The notes beneath the pieces are model-generated. The model had not been told where the DNA came from. It saw only the letters and a list, made by a program, of their open reading frames with translations, and made no database searches. Source: Planctomycetaceae bacterium (GTDB lineage: Bacteria; Planctomycetota; Planctomycetia; Pirellulales; Pirellulaceae). From it: 64,000 bases of DNA. Where the stretch lies: assembly GCA_002723275.1 (NCBI GenBank), contig PBNZ01000002.1, positions 264,076 to 328,075 of the forward strand, written 5' to 3'. Of this stretch, positions 1 through 10,374 are shown piece by piece. Both the position numbers and the translations under genes were made by a program. The number at the start of each line of letters is the position of its first letter. Positions within the stretch are counted from its first letter, which is position 1.

Positions 1-1862
<1,862 letters not shown>

Positions 1863-1901
1863 CTATGTAATTAAAAAGCTTCCGTGGCATCACCCTGAAG
1901 A

Positions 1902-2243
1902 TCAACGCACGGATCCTACTACAAACCGTAAATCACGGATCTTTTGATCTGGCATCCGTTCCGAAATAGCTTTCGTCAATTGTCGCTTTTGGAATGTCAA
2001 TTCCTGGACCACCGCGGAATTACTTGCGATGATCTCCAAAACTCCTCTTCGGATCTGGCCCGGTCGACTGTGCTCGCTCAAATGGCCAGCAATCTCTTCC
2101 CATAACTCCGTGTAGTTTTCCTCGGACAACAACCGGTTGTAACCCCGGCGCGCCATCAGTTGGGGCAGGACGTCCGACAATTTGCGGGGATCGCGTTTGC
2201 GCGGTTCCTTGGATGAACCCTTTTGTTTCGACCACGGCTTCAT
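1902..2243 (-). CDS. DciA-like protein (DUF721)
   Basis: A 113-aa basic protein of the DUF721/DciA type. Visible features are the Lys/Arg-rich N-terminus and the family core: KLSDVLPQLMARRGY, then LWEEIAGHLSEHSRP, then GVLEIIASNSAVVQEL and a C-terminal IRDLRFVVG strand. DciA proteins load or assist the replicative helicase DnaB in bacteria that lack DnaC/DnaI-type loaders. The gene lies between dnaN and gyrB, where many bacteria have recF, and is 40 bases downstream of dnaN. The family call is good from pattern. The helicase-loading role is known for the family and is inferred here. Confidence 0.82.
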   Translation of the reverse strand: MKPWSKQKGSSKEPRKRDPRKLSDVLPQLMARRGYNRLLSEENYTELWEEIAGHLSEHSRPGQIRRGVLEIIASNSAVVQELTFQKRQLTKAISERMPDQKIRDLRFVVGSVR

Positions 2244-2283
2244 GGCGCACCCACAGACTGAAGGACATCAACCAACCTACAAC

Positions 2284-3438
2284 TTACGCGGTACCTGCTG
2301 TTTCCGCCGATGCTGCTGCCTGAGCTCGATCACGTGCAAGCGGCATGACAACGTATCCATAACCGTCATCCGTCTCGAACAGAGCTGCGCTATCGGAATC
2401 AACAATGTTTAGTGTGAAGACTTTCTCTGGATCTAATACTTTGAGGAAGTCGGTCACAAAACGATGATCGAGGCAAAGGGTGATTTCAGATCCCTCATAC
2501 GGAATGGGTAATTCGACACGTGATTCACCCACGTCCGCCGTAAGACCGCAAAGGACCAACGATCCATTTCCAAAAATGAAATCGACACCCCGGCTATCAA
2601 CACTCGTAACAATAGCTGCTTGCCGTAACGCTGAATGGATTGGTCCTGCAGCGATTTCAATGTGTGCAGCTTCAGGTCGATGCGGCAAAACATCTCGCCA
2701 ACGTGGAAATCTTCCTTCCACCAATCTTGAAACAATGGTGACCTGCGGACTTCGGACCAAAAAGTCGTTGCCCCTTGAAGCAATATGGATTTCCGCATCA
2801 TTATCGGAAAGAGCTCGTTCGATGAGTTGCATCGAACGGGAAGGAACGATGGTCATCGTATCGCCCGTCACATGGCCCTCGATGGAAATCGCCGGACCCT
2901 CCATTTTTGCCAAGCGTCGACCATCGGTCCCAACCGCAACGATCTTTTCCTCTTCCATTTCTAGGAGAATACCTCCCAATGCATAACGGCTACTCTCGGT
3001 ATCCGTTGCAAATAGAGTCCGACGAATCAACTCTTTCATGAGTCGGGCAGGGACTTCGTGGTATTTCTTCTCATCGAAACTGGCGACACTCGGAAATTCA
3101 GCTGGATTTCCCGAGGCCAATTTGAACTTGGATCGTTCCCCCGAAACAACAACGCCGGATCCGTCTGCTTCGATACTGAGTGTCGAATCTCGGGATTCTC
3201 TCAAAATAGAACCAAATTGAACCACTGAAAGGAGTGCGTTACCAGGAACCTCAACCTCGATCTCACCAAGTTCAATTCGTATTCCGATCTCAAGATCCGT
3301 CGCCATAAGCACGGCTGAATTATCAGCTGCCTCAATTTTGACATTTTGCAAAATGGGCTTAGGACTTCTTGAGGGAGCAACGCCGGCAGCAAGTTGAAAT
3401 GCTGCCAAAAGTTTTTCTCGTTCACATTTGATCTTCAT
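2284..3438 (-). CDS. dnaN: DNA polymerase III beta sliding clamp
   Basis: A 384-aa sliding clamp that tethers DNA polymerase to the template. It starts MKIKCEREKLLAAFQLAAGV and shows the three-domain clamp pattern, including YALGGILLEME, VGTDGRRLAKME, RFPRWRDVLP and FVTDFLKVLD. The usual clamp C-terminus, YVVMPL, is followed by an extra 17-residue Ala-rich tail (ARDRAQAAASAETAGTA) that most clamps lack. The gene is downstream of dnaA on the same strand, separated by a 322-base gap likely to hold its promoter and perhaps origin sequences. Confidence 0.96.
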   Translation of the reverse strand: MKIKCEREKLLAAFQLAAGVAPSRSPKPILQNVKIEAADNSAVLMATDLEIGIRIELGEIEVEVPGNALLSVVQFGSILRESRDSTLSIEADGSGVVVSGERSKFKLASGNPAEFPSVASFDEKKYHEVPARLMKELIRRTLFATDTESSRYALGGILLEMEEEKIVAVGTDGRRLAKMEGPAISIEGHVTGDTMTIVPSRSMQLIERALSDNDAEIHIASRGNDFLVRSPQVTIVSRLVEGRFPRWRDVLPHRPEAAHIEIAAGPIHSALRQAAIVTSVDSRGVDFIFGNGSLVLCGLTADVGESRVELPIPYEGSEITLCLDHRFVTDFLKVLDPEKVFTLNIVDSDSAALFETDDGYGYVVMPLARDRAQAAASAETAGTA

Positions 3439-3760
3439 GGCATTCCTTTTGTCATCTTTGACGTCGCTTGACGAATCTTCTATTTCTAATAGTTTTTTGT
3501 AATTCAGAAGCAGTAGTAACTTGCAGCCTATTCACTGTCGATTATCAAGCTTTGTATTTTGTAAACCGTTGCATGATCGATGTTTATGGTTTCAAAACAA
3601 CATCAGCAATCGGTGGATAACATGTCTTTTGTCTGTCTTTGACTGTGATTATTTCGCGGTGTTGTTGCCAAATGCGACAGCCGGTTTCGAATTTCAAAGT
3701 TCAAGTTGACAACCATTCAGTTTCCCGACACGTTGCAGACAGTTTTTCCCCATTATTTTG
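3439..3760. other. dnaA-dnaN intergenic region, candidate oriC or promoter
   Basis: This 322-base non-coding gap contains one near-perfect DnaA box on the minus strand at 3612-3620 (TTATCCACC, one mismatch to TTATCCACA) and several AT-rich patches (around 3481-3500 and 3740-3760). An 11-base direct repeat, CATGATCGATG, is at 3572-3582 and again at 3762-3772 beside the dnaA stop codon. A gap next to dnaA is a common origin location, but a single good box is weak support. It must at least hold the dnaN promoter. Confidence 0.4.
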
Positions 3761-4846
3761 TCATGATCGATGAGGCACCAGGAACCTTTCCAATTCCTGC
3801 ACTGCACTGCGAGCGGTGGAATCAGTTTCAATAAGTCCGTTGATCTTTTTGCAGGCATGCATCACGGTCGTGTGATCACGATTCTGGAAAAAAGCGCCAA
3901 TTTGTTGGTAGCTCAAAGTGGTCAGGTCTCGGATCAAAAACATGGCAATGGCTCTCGCCATGGCGTCCATTTTTCGGCGGGATGCGCCAGTCACGCTGTT
4001 TACCTTGAGGCCAAAATGGCGGGCGGTGGCCGTAATTATATTGCGAGGATCTAATTGGTCGTGGTCGTCATCGAGCAGTTGTTGAACCACTTGTTTTTCA
4101 ACCGGTCCACAGGCAGCGACGTTCATCGCGTTGAGTTGATTGAATAGACCCATTAATTGCGGAATAGGAAGCGTATTCTCTGCCAACAGCTCACGAGCTT
4201 CATTGGATAACTCGATTCGATGCATCTCACCGATTCGGTCGAGTAGCTCCCGACGCGTGGCAGCGGCTGGCAGTTCCAGCGGGACGATCAATCCTGAACT
4301 GATACGGCTTGTGAGTCGTTCTGAAAGTTTGAGGGCATGAAGTGGTTGGCGAGTTGTCATCACCGTGGGCCGTTCATAGCGTATCCGATGATCCAGAATC
4401 ACGGAAAGCTGATGTTGAACGGCGGGACTATCAACCAATTCGTCAAGCCGATCGATCAGCAACAGGTCGGCTCGACAGTAACGTTTTTGGAAAGGGGGCA
4501 CATCGTCTAACTTAAGTGCCTCTAAGTAAGCATGACTCAGTTCGCTGCCAGTCATGAAGGTCACTTGATGTTCAGCGTAATGGCGACTCCACGTCGCACC
4601 AAGTGCCATGAGCAGTTGAGTTTTCCCGTATCCGGCAGGCGCCGTGATCAATAAAGGATGCATCGCAAAATTGATAGGGCTTGTTCCCTCGATGTCGGAA
4701 AGACCAATGCCAGTTGCAATCAATCGGTTCTCCGGACCCAACAAAAACTCGCGCAGCATTCCACGCGCACTCGCCGAAATTTGATTTCGACGGCGAGTTG
4801 TTTTGGAGTCCGTCTCCAAAGATAGCGTCGCAATTCCTTCGGTCAC
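3761..4846 (-). CDS. dnaA: chromosomal replication initiator DnaA, short and divergent
   Basis: AAA+ replication initiator. The C-terminal domain IV has the full DnaA signature (TTLSYQQIGAFFQNRDHTTVMHACKKI, split here as SYQQIGAFF and RDHTTVMHACKKI). The AAA+ core has Walker A APAGYGKTQ and an arginine-finger stretch RLTSRISSGL. Two oddities stand out. Walker B reads LLLIDRLDE, so the second Asp of the usual DD pair is Arg. Domain I is absent: the core lead-in LLGPENRL comes within about 40 residues of the start. I prefer the GTG at 4846, preceded by GGAGG at 4851-4855. A TTG at 4924 would add 26 residues but has no ribosome-binding site. The next gene upstream is iscS. Confidence 0.9.
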   Translation of the reverse strand: MTEGIATLSLETDSKTTRRRNQISASARGMLREFLLGPENRLIATGIGLSDIEGTSPINFAMHPLLITAPAGYGKTQLLMALGATWSRHYAEHQVTFMTGSELSHAYLEALKLDDVPPFQKRYCRADLLLIDRLDELVDSPAVQHQLSVILDHRIRYERPTVMTTRQPLHALKLSERLTSRISSGLIVPLELPAAATRRELLDRIGEMHRIELSNEARELLAENTLPIPQLMGLFNQLNAMNVAACGPVEKQVVQQLLDDDHDQLDPRNIITATARHFGLKVNSVTGASRRKMDAMARAIAMFLIRDLTTLSYQQIGAFFQNRDHTTVMHACKKINGLIETDSTARSAVQELERFLVPHRS

Positions 4847-5039
4847 CTTGCCTCCATGAAGGAAAAAGAGCGTGATGCAAGAAGGAGTTTCGACCTGGTT
4901 CTCAGCGAATGATCGCCGTTCCAAGTTCTTTGCAATGACAAGCCGTCGCGTTCACAAGCCTGAACGGGTGAGTTGTCCTAACTCCGAGCAATCTTGGCCT
5001 TCCCTTGGGTATTCAAGAGACTCAAATTCAACCCCGTAA

Positions 5040-6236
5040 TTATAGCGATTTTCGCCGCTTTTCGCGAGGCTCACTGGGCGAATTTGGGGCGGTTTCTGAT
5101 TGTCGCAAATGCTTGACAGTCTTGAGGATACGTTTAGCGGCTTCGTCGATCTCTGCGAGGCTGCTGGTCGCACCAAGACTGAGCCTTAGAGAACTCTCAA
5201 TTCGACCCGTTTCCAACCCCATCGCCTCCAACACGTGCGATGGTTCACTCGACCCGCTAGCACAGGCAGAACCGGTTGAACAGGCAACGCCAGCCATGTC
5301 CAAGGCCATCAACATCGCCTGACGGTCGAGGCCTAAAAATGAGAGATTCAAGGTGTGTGGGAGACGCTCGCCCTGACCATTCACGACCGCTGTCGAATCC
5401 TGGAGCAGCAGGTCTTCCAGATGATCCCGGCTTTGCCGCATGCCCGATTCTCGTTGATCTGCCTCCTCATTCCAAAGATTTAGGGCAGTCATCATTCCCA
5501 CGACAAGGGCAACGGGCTCAGTACCGGGGCGTTTACCCAGCTGTTGAGAACCACCAAACAAAATGGGCTGCACTTGGGTTTGCTCTCGGACCAAAAGTCC
5601 ACCGATACCCGCTGGACCATGGAATTTGTGAGCCGTAAAGGAAATGGCGTCGACTCCTGAACGCCCAAATTCAAAGGGCATCTTGCCGACCACTTGTACC
5701 GCATCGCTATGGACCGGTACTCCGGCTGCGTGACTCAACTCAACCACTTTCTCCAGGGGTTGAATGACACCTGTTTCGTTGTTTGCTGCCATCACACTCA
5801 CCAGTCTCGGGCGTGGAGACTGTTCTAGTAGTGTACGCAGCTTTTCGAGATCAATCGCACCGGACTCCGACGCTGGGATGTGATCAACCTGCCAGCCTTG
5901 CCGTTCAAGCTCGTCAGCTGTGGCAAGCGTACTCGGGTGTTCTATGGCAGAAACAAGGATGCGGCCTCGTCTGCTTTCCGGCCCCATTCCCAAAATTGCC
6001 AAATTGTTGGCTTCCGTTCCGCCACTCGTCAAAATCAAGCGATCGTGGGCCGGATCACCTCGCAGCACTGAAATGATCTCTTCTCGTGCGTCTTCAAGCG
6101 CTCGTTTGGCCTGACGTCCGGCTGAATGTTGACTTCCGGCATTGGCCGTGGTTTCGCGGAAACAACGCTCCATCGCCTCGATGACGCGAGGGTCGATAGG
6201 TGTCGTCGCATTGTGATCCAGATAAATCGACTTCAT
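5040..6236 (-). CDS. cysteine desulfurase, NifS/IscS type
   Basis: A 398-aa PLP-dependent enzyme that removes sulfur from cysteine for Fe-S cluster or thio-cofactor synthesis. It has SGGTEANNLA (71-80), His100 in AIEHPST, ANNETG (151-156), HSDAVQ, and the PLP lysine Lys204 in SFTAHKFHGP. The catalytic loop ACSTGSACASGSSEPSH places the reactive Cys at about 325. Length is normal. No iscU, iscR or sufE neighbour is visible; it sits directly upstream of dnaA with 193 bases to the preferred dnaA start. Which of IscS, NifS or a tRNA-thiolation enzyme it matches best cannot be decided from sequence alone. A role in supplying selenium to the selenoprotein at 54 kb is possible but unsupported. Confidence 0.92.
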   Translation of the reverse strand: MKSIYLDHNATTPIDPRVIEAMERCFRETTANAGSQHSAGRQAKRALEDAREEIISVLRGDPAHDRLILTSGGTEANNLAILGMGPESRRGRILVSAIEHPSTLATADELERQGWQVDHIPASESGAIDLEKLRTLLEQSPRPRLVSVMAANNETGVIQPLEKVVELSHAAGVPVHSDAVQVVGKMPFEFGRSGVDAISFTAHKFHGPAGIGGLLVREQTQVQPILFGGSQQLGKRPGTEPVALVVGMMTALNLWNEEADQRESGMRQSRDHLEDLLLQDSTAVVNGQGERLPHTLNLSFLGLDRQAMLMALDMAGVACSTGSACASGSSEPSHVLEAMGLETGRIESSLRLSLGATSSLAEIDEAAKRILKTVKHLRQSETAPNSPSEPREKRRKSL

Positions 6237-6315
6237 AGAGGATCGATCAGAGCGTTAACGTTAAGTCGGTAGCCATTTTTCGATTAATTTGCTGCGATCG
6301 CTTCGCGCTCAACGG

Positions 6316-6978
6316 TTACTCAATTTCCTGTTTGCGAGCGGCAGCAAATAGTTTTTCCGCAGTATCAGATTGGTTCACGCTTTCGTAATCTGTCGCCGCA
6401 TCGAAGTACTGTTGCTTGGCGACGGAGCGTAACTCGGTTTCGAATGCTTCAGCATTGCGTGTTTGTTTCGCGACCTCGAAAAACGAAGGGATGGCGAAGT
6501 AGGCATTCAGCTTTGCCGCTTGATGTATCGCCGACCAAAATGGGCGGATCTTTTTCTTGTTTTTTTCGTCTTTCGTCCAATCTAGCCAGAGGAATCCACC
6601 AGCCTCGTTTCGTGTGTCGAGGTAGTTACAAAGGATTTTGGCGTCCCCATCGATTTGCGCTGCGCCGGAGAAAGTGTTGACGGGATCCCACCGATCGTCC
6701 GTTTTTCCTGGGAGCAGAATCTTCTCATTGGAGAGGTAATCCTCCAAATCATGGGCTGGATTACTTCGAACGACGGGCGTTATCTGCAGTTTGAAGATTG
6801 GAATCTGATAGTAGGTAAAGTCGCGTCGACTGAACCGATCCGGTGAAAACTCCGTCCCATCAACTCGACCGAAGGAGAATACAAGAAAGCTGAATAACCC
6901 AGCAAAGGTCAACACAGCCGTCAGGATATACAGCGCCCTTCGAACGACGCTTCCCGTTCTTTTTCGTATGGATGACAT
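6316..6978 (-). CDS. membrane-anchored hypothetical protein
   Basis: About 220 aa, family not recognised. The start at ATG 6978 (MSSIRKRTGS) is preferred over an ATG 18 bases upstream because GGAG lies 6 bases before it. A basic N-terminus is followed by one hydrophobic segment (ALYILTAVLTFAGLFSFLVF, about residues 15-34), so the protein is probably inserted in the inner membrane with the rest outside the cytoplasm. The remainder is soluble, with aromatic-rich stretches such as RRDFTYYQIPIF and FLWLDWTKDEKNKK, and ends in an Ala/Lys helix. It follows 61 bases after the next block and points toward iscS. Confidence 0.7.
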   Translation of the reverse strand: MSSIRKRTGSVVRRALYILTAVLTFAGLFSFLVFSFGRVDGTEFSPDRFSRRDFTYYQIPIFKLQITPVVRSNPAHDLEDYLSNEKILLPGKTDDRWDPVNTFSGAAQIDGDAKILCNYLDTRNEAGGFLWLDWTKDEKNKKKIRPFWSAIHQAAKLNAYFAIPSFFEVAKQTRNAEAFETELRSVAKQQYFDAATDYESVNQSDTAEKLFAAARKQEIE

Positions 6979-7176
6979 CAGATCTCCGAGGAACAATCAG
7001 TTGTGCTGATTCTATTTTCTCACCGGTATCTTAGCCTGACAAGCAACGTTGCTGAGAGGATCTTCGAGGAATAGGTTGTGAAAGCCTTGGAACCGGCGTT
7101 TCTCACTTTGCATTCTCTCGCTATCATCGGCTCCGGGGATTGCATCAAAACCCTAAAATACAGGGGCAAACGTCGA

Positions 7177-7638
7177 ATGTTTGGTCAATCGTTGAGAAAT
7201 CTTCTCACCGTATGTCTGTTGATTGGTCTGCCCCTCTCGGCACTCGCTGATATTCGTTCGGTTTTTTTTGAATGGACCCCATCGGTGGGAAAATCGGCGT
7301 CGAATAGCCGCGACGCGGTCAAACCTGAGCGAACGCATGAAGCGATAACGGCACTGGAAGCAGCCCACGTACCCCTGGCTCAGACCGATTGGTTTCCAGC
7401 ATTTCGGCGAGAAATCCGCCAGCTTGGGGCGGTTCATCTGCGTGTTGAACGGGTCACCGCTTCGGGTAATGGACCGATCTATCACTTTCAGTGCCGATTT
7501 CAGTGTCAGAGCCGAAATGAGGTCGCCGGAAAACAAATTGAGTCGCTCAGTTATTCAGCACGGTCGGCGGCAGAACAGGTTTTACGAGATGCTCGAATCT
7601 GGTACCGTCGAAACAAGCCACTCGTGTCGAAATCGTAA
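7177..7638 (+). CDS. small secreted hypothetical protein
   Basis: About 153 aa from ATG 7177. The longer frame from 7078 is unlikely because the signal peptide begins at 7177 and AGGGGC lies 10-16 bases upstream. The N-terminus MFGQSLRNLLTVCLLIGLPL and the following SALADI form a typical signal peptide with an A-x-A-like cleavage site. The mature part is charged, with VHLRVERVT and YHFQCRFQCQSRNE, and no recognisable enzymatic motif. It stands alone between divergent and downstream genes. Function is unknown; an envelope location is inferred from the signal peptide. Confidence 0.6.
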   Translation: MFGQSLRNLLTVCLLIGLPLSALADIRSVFFEWTPSVGKSASNSRDAVKPERTHEAITALEAAHVPLAQTDWFPAFRREIRQLGAVHLRVERVTASGNGPIYHFQCRFQCQSRNEVAGKQIESLSYSARSAAEQVLRDARIWYRRNKPLVSKS

Positions 7639-7718
7639 ATCCTCACCTTTTTTCTTCAATGTAGGCCAGCCACGGAATAGCGTCTGGGAAACACGACTGT
7701 ATCCTGATTTCAGACAGG

Positions 7719-9071
7719 ATGAGCCAACGGTTCGTAAGGGATGATTGGACTGACATGCGAACGTGCCGCGAAACGCCCATTGCTCTTGAGAGTATTGCCT
7801 ACCGGTACCGCATCGATGCCCGGCTGAATTGCCAGTGGCAAAGTGCTAATTCGCTAGCATTCGGCAGCCCATCGACGGCGATGACGGGCTCCACGATTGA
7901 AGAGTCCGATGCCGCAAAAATACAGCGAGTGGAGGCGATTTTATTTCTCGCCAAAGAGCCTCTCTCGAGCCGTAAGTTAAGCCAATACGCCAACTTGGCG
8001 GACGGCACGGAAGCTCGTACACTGGTGCGCCGATTGAATCAGAGACTGGATGAGCTCAACCGAGCCTTTCGAGTTAGTGAAATTGCTGGTGGGTTCCAAT
8101 TGACAACGAGGCCAAAGTTTGCGAAATGGCTCCGTCGTCTGGAACATGTGCCGTCGCTGGACCGGTTGTCGGCACCTTCCATGGAGACGCTCGCGGTCGT
8201 CGCCTTTCGGCAACCGGTCATCCGGGCCGAAGTTGAGGCGATCCGAGGAGTAAGCTGCGGTGAGATATTGCAGCAGCTGATGAGTCGCGATTTGATTCGG
8301 GTTGGTGGTCGGAGTGAAGAACTCGGAAGACCTTATTTGTACAGCACGACCAAACGGTTTTTGCAGGTTTTTGGCCTTCGCAGTTTAGACGATCTTCCAC
8401 AGTCAGCTCGTTTCGCGGCTGCACCTGTGAGAATGCCGCCGGATGCGGAAGGCCAGGTTGATTTGGAGAAAATTCCGGCCAATGAGTCGGACGGTGAGGA
8501 GGAATTTGACGTGAGCGTTTCGGTTGAACACGAGAATCACCCCCATGCGCTGCAAACGGTAGTCGAATCGGAACGTCTTGAGATTCAGACGGTTCGTATG
8601 GAAGACGAAGACTTCGATGATGACGAATACGAATACGAAGATGCAGACGAAGAAGAAGATGGAGACGAAGATGGAGACGAAGAGTACGAGTACGAAGAAG
8701 CAGACGAGGATGGAGACGACGACGAAGACGAGGAGTACGAGTACGAAGAAGAAGATGAAGATGAAGATGAAGACGGAGATTTAGAGGAAGAAGAGTACGA
8801 AGAAGAAGAGTACGAGGACGACGATGAACTCGAAGAGGATGAGGTAGACGACGAGGATCTAGAAGAGGACGAGGATCTAGAAGAGGACGAGGATCTAGAA
8901 GATGACGAGGAACTCGAAGACGACGAGGAACTCGAAGAGTATGAAGACGAAGACGAAGAGGAAGAGGACGGCTTCGAAGCAGATGAATGGGAAGAAGTTG
9001 AAGAAGAGGAAGAGGAAGAATGGGACGACGACGAGTGGGAAGATGATGATGAGTGGGAGGAAGAAGAATAG
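7719..9071 (+). CDS. ScpB-family protein with long acidic tail
   Basis: The N-terminal half (about residues 65-250) matches ScpB, the winged-helix partner of ScpA in the SMC condensin complex: IQRVEAILFLAKEPLSSRKL, then METLAVVAFRQPVIRAEVEAIRGV split over the second winged helix, then GRPYLYSTTKRFLQ and FGLRSLDDLP. From about residue 285 to the end (450) it is almost only Asp, Glu and Tyr, with short repeats such as DLEEDE and DEELED, plus Trp near the end. No ScpA or SMC gene is in the window. A second ScpB is at 46.3 kb. The start is uncertain: ATG 7719 gives the long form, and an ATG at 7881 (MTGSTIEESD) would keep the whole ScpB core. It converges with hemA 28 bases away. Confidence 0.85.
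   Translation: MSQRFVRDDWTDMRTCRETPIALESIAYRYRIDARLNCQWQSANSLAFGSPSTAMTGSTIEESDAAKIQRVEAILFLAKEPLSSRKLSQYANLADGTEARTLVRRLNQRLDELNRAFRVSEIAGGFQLTTRPKFAKWLRRLEHVPSLDRLSAPSMETLAVVAFRQPVIRAEVEAIRGVSCGEILQQLMSRDLIRVGGRSEELGRPYLYSTTKRFLQVFGLRSLDDLPQSARFAAAPVRMPPDAEGQVDLEKIPANESDGEEEFDVSVSVEHENHPHALQTVVESERLEIQTVRMEDEDFDDDEYEYEDADEEEDGDEDGDEEYEYEEADEDGDDDEDEEYEYEEEDEDEDEDGDLEEEEYEEEEYEDDDELEEDEVDDEDLEEDEDLEEDEDLEDDEELEDDEELEEYEDEDEEEEDGFEADEWEEVEEEEEEEWDDDEWEDDDEWEEEE
8600..9069 (+). repeat. purine-rich low-complexity tract encoding the acidic tail
   Basis: Roughly 470 bases made almost wholly of GAA, GAG, GAC and GAT codons, with imperfect units such as GAGGATCTAGAAGAGGAC repeated around 8852-8900. 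The plus strand is strongly purine-biased. It is in frame with the ScpB-family gene, so the tract is coding and probably prone to slippage. Confidence 0.85.
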
Positions 9072-9099
9072 TTTCTAGCTGAGTTCAAGCTCGATTGGC

Positions 9100-10374
9100 T
9101 CAGTCTCGCAATTGAAACAATTTTTTGAGGGCATCCAGCAATCCATGTGGGGTGCCCTTTTCTGCTTCGTCCCGCAGTGATTCGAGAGGTGAGTGTAGCA
9201 ATTTATTCACCAGTCGATCGAATGACATTCGGATTTCTTTTTCGGTGTTATCGTCGACTTCACTCAGCTTATTCATCAGTCGCTGTAATTCGTCACTCTT
9301 CAATTTCTCAGTCGTGGCCTGTAATTGACGAATAGTCGGGCCGGTGACGCGATGGTTCCATTGCTTTAGAAACCGATCTGTTTCGACATCAATGATTCGT
9401 TGTGCTTTTGGCCATTCTTTTTCGCGTTGCTGACGATTCGACTCGCAGGCCTTCTTCAGATCGTCAATCGAGTAAAGATAGACTCCTAAACAATGACCGA
9501 TCTTCGGATCAAAATCGCGTGGAACGGCGAGATCGAGAACGAACAAGGTTCGTTGAAATCGCTCAGATTCGATGCGCTGATAATCATCGAGCGTGATGAT
9601 GGGTTCTTTCGATCCTGTCGTGCTAATAACCATGTCTGCCTTGGCGAGATGCTTCGGAAGGTCGCCCCATGGAGCCGTTGATCCGTTGAATTCCTCCGCT
9701 AAGGTCTCGGCTCGTTCCTGATTCCGATTGATGATGGTGACGTGCCGAACTCCTTCTTCAACCAGATAGGTTAATGTCTCCCGGCCCATTTCGCCGGCAC
9801 CGATGACAAGCACTTCTTTGTCATCAAATCGTTCGAATATCTGACTGGCGAAGTCAGCCACCGCGACACTGGGAATACTGACGCGTCGTTGGTGGATTGC
9901 CGTTTCCGTCGCAACCCGTCTCGCCACTCGCATAGCTCCCTGGAATGCCGCATGCGTGAGCGGACCGGTATAATCTCCGTCGTTGGCGACGCGATACGCT
10001 TCTTTGACCTGCGACAAGATCTGGGCCTCGCCCATGACCATGCTGTCTAAACTCGCTGCCACGCGAAACAGATGTCGTAAGGCATCACCACGTTGTCGCA
10101 AAAACAGATCATCGACAATTTGATGCGCGCGCAAACCGTGGAAATCGGCAAGGAACTCGATCACTTGTTCGTCGCTCGGCGCTTCCAAATCACTCTCCGC
10201 TGCCGTATACAGTTCCACGCGGTTGCAGGTCGAAAGCAAAACCGCCTCCGTTTTGGGAAAACTGCTACGGAGCGCCGACAGTGCCATGGGGATCTGTTCT
10301 GGACTAAACGCCAATTGCTCACGAATCTCAATCCGCGTGGTGTGGTGGCTGCAGCCCACAAGCTTTAGTTTCAT
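9100..10374 (-). CDS. hemA: glutamyl-tRNA reductase
   Basis: A 424-aa enzyme that reduces glutamyl-tRNA to glutamate-1-semialdehyde, the first committed step of C5-pathway tetrapyrrole synthesis. The start MKLKLVGCSHHTTRIEIRE is typical. The catalytic Cys50 is in LLSTCNRVELY, followed by HLFRVAASLDSMVMGEAQIL and the NADPH-binding motif VIGAGEMGRETL near residue 197. A helical dimerisation tail ends the protein. The start codon overlaps the hemX stop by 4 bases, indicating translational coupling. Confidence 0.97.
   Translation of the reverse strand: MKLKLVGCSHHTTRIEIREQLAFSPEQIPMALSALRSSFPKTEAVLLSTCNRVELYTAAESDLEAPSDEQVIEFLADFHGLRAHQIVDDLFLRQRGDALRHLFRVAASLDSMVMGEAQILSQVKEAYRVANDGDYTGPLTHAAFQGAMRVARRVATETAIHQRRVSIPSVAVADFASQIFERFDDKEVLVIGAGEMGRETLTYLVEEGVRHVTIINRNQERAETLAEEFNGSTAPWGDLPKHLAKADMVISTTGSKEPIITLDDYQRIESERFQRTLFVLDLAVPRDFDPKIGHCLGVYLYSIDDLKKACESNRQQREKEWPKAQRIIDVETDRFLKQWNHRVTGPTIRQLQATTEKLKSDELQRLMNKLSEVDDNTEKEIRMSFDRLVNKLLHSPLESLRDEAEKGTPHGLLDALKKLFQLRD

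Noticed and set aside
5040-6236. IscS as part of a selenocysteine system with the 54-kb gene
   Set aside because: The genes are 48 kb apart and general cysteine desulfurases are common; nothing in the sequence links them.
8585-9088. A 167-aa minus-strand ORF made almost only of Ser
   Set aside because: It is the complement of the GAN codons in the acidic tail and has no independent support.
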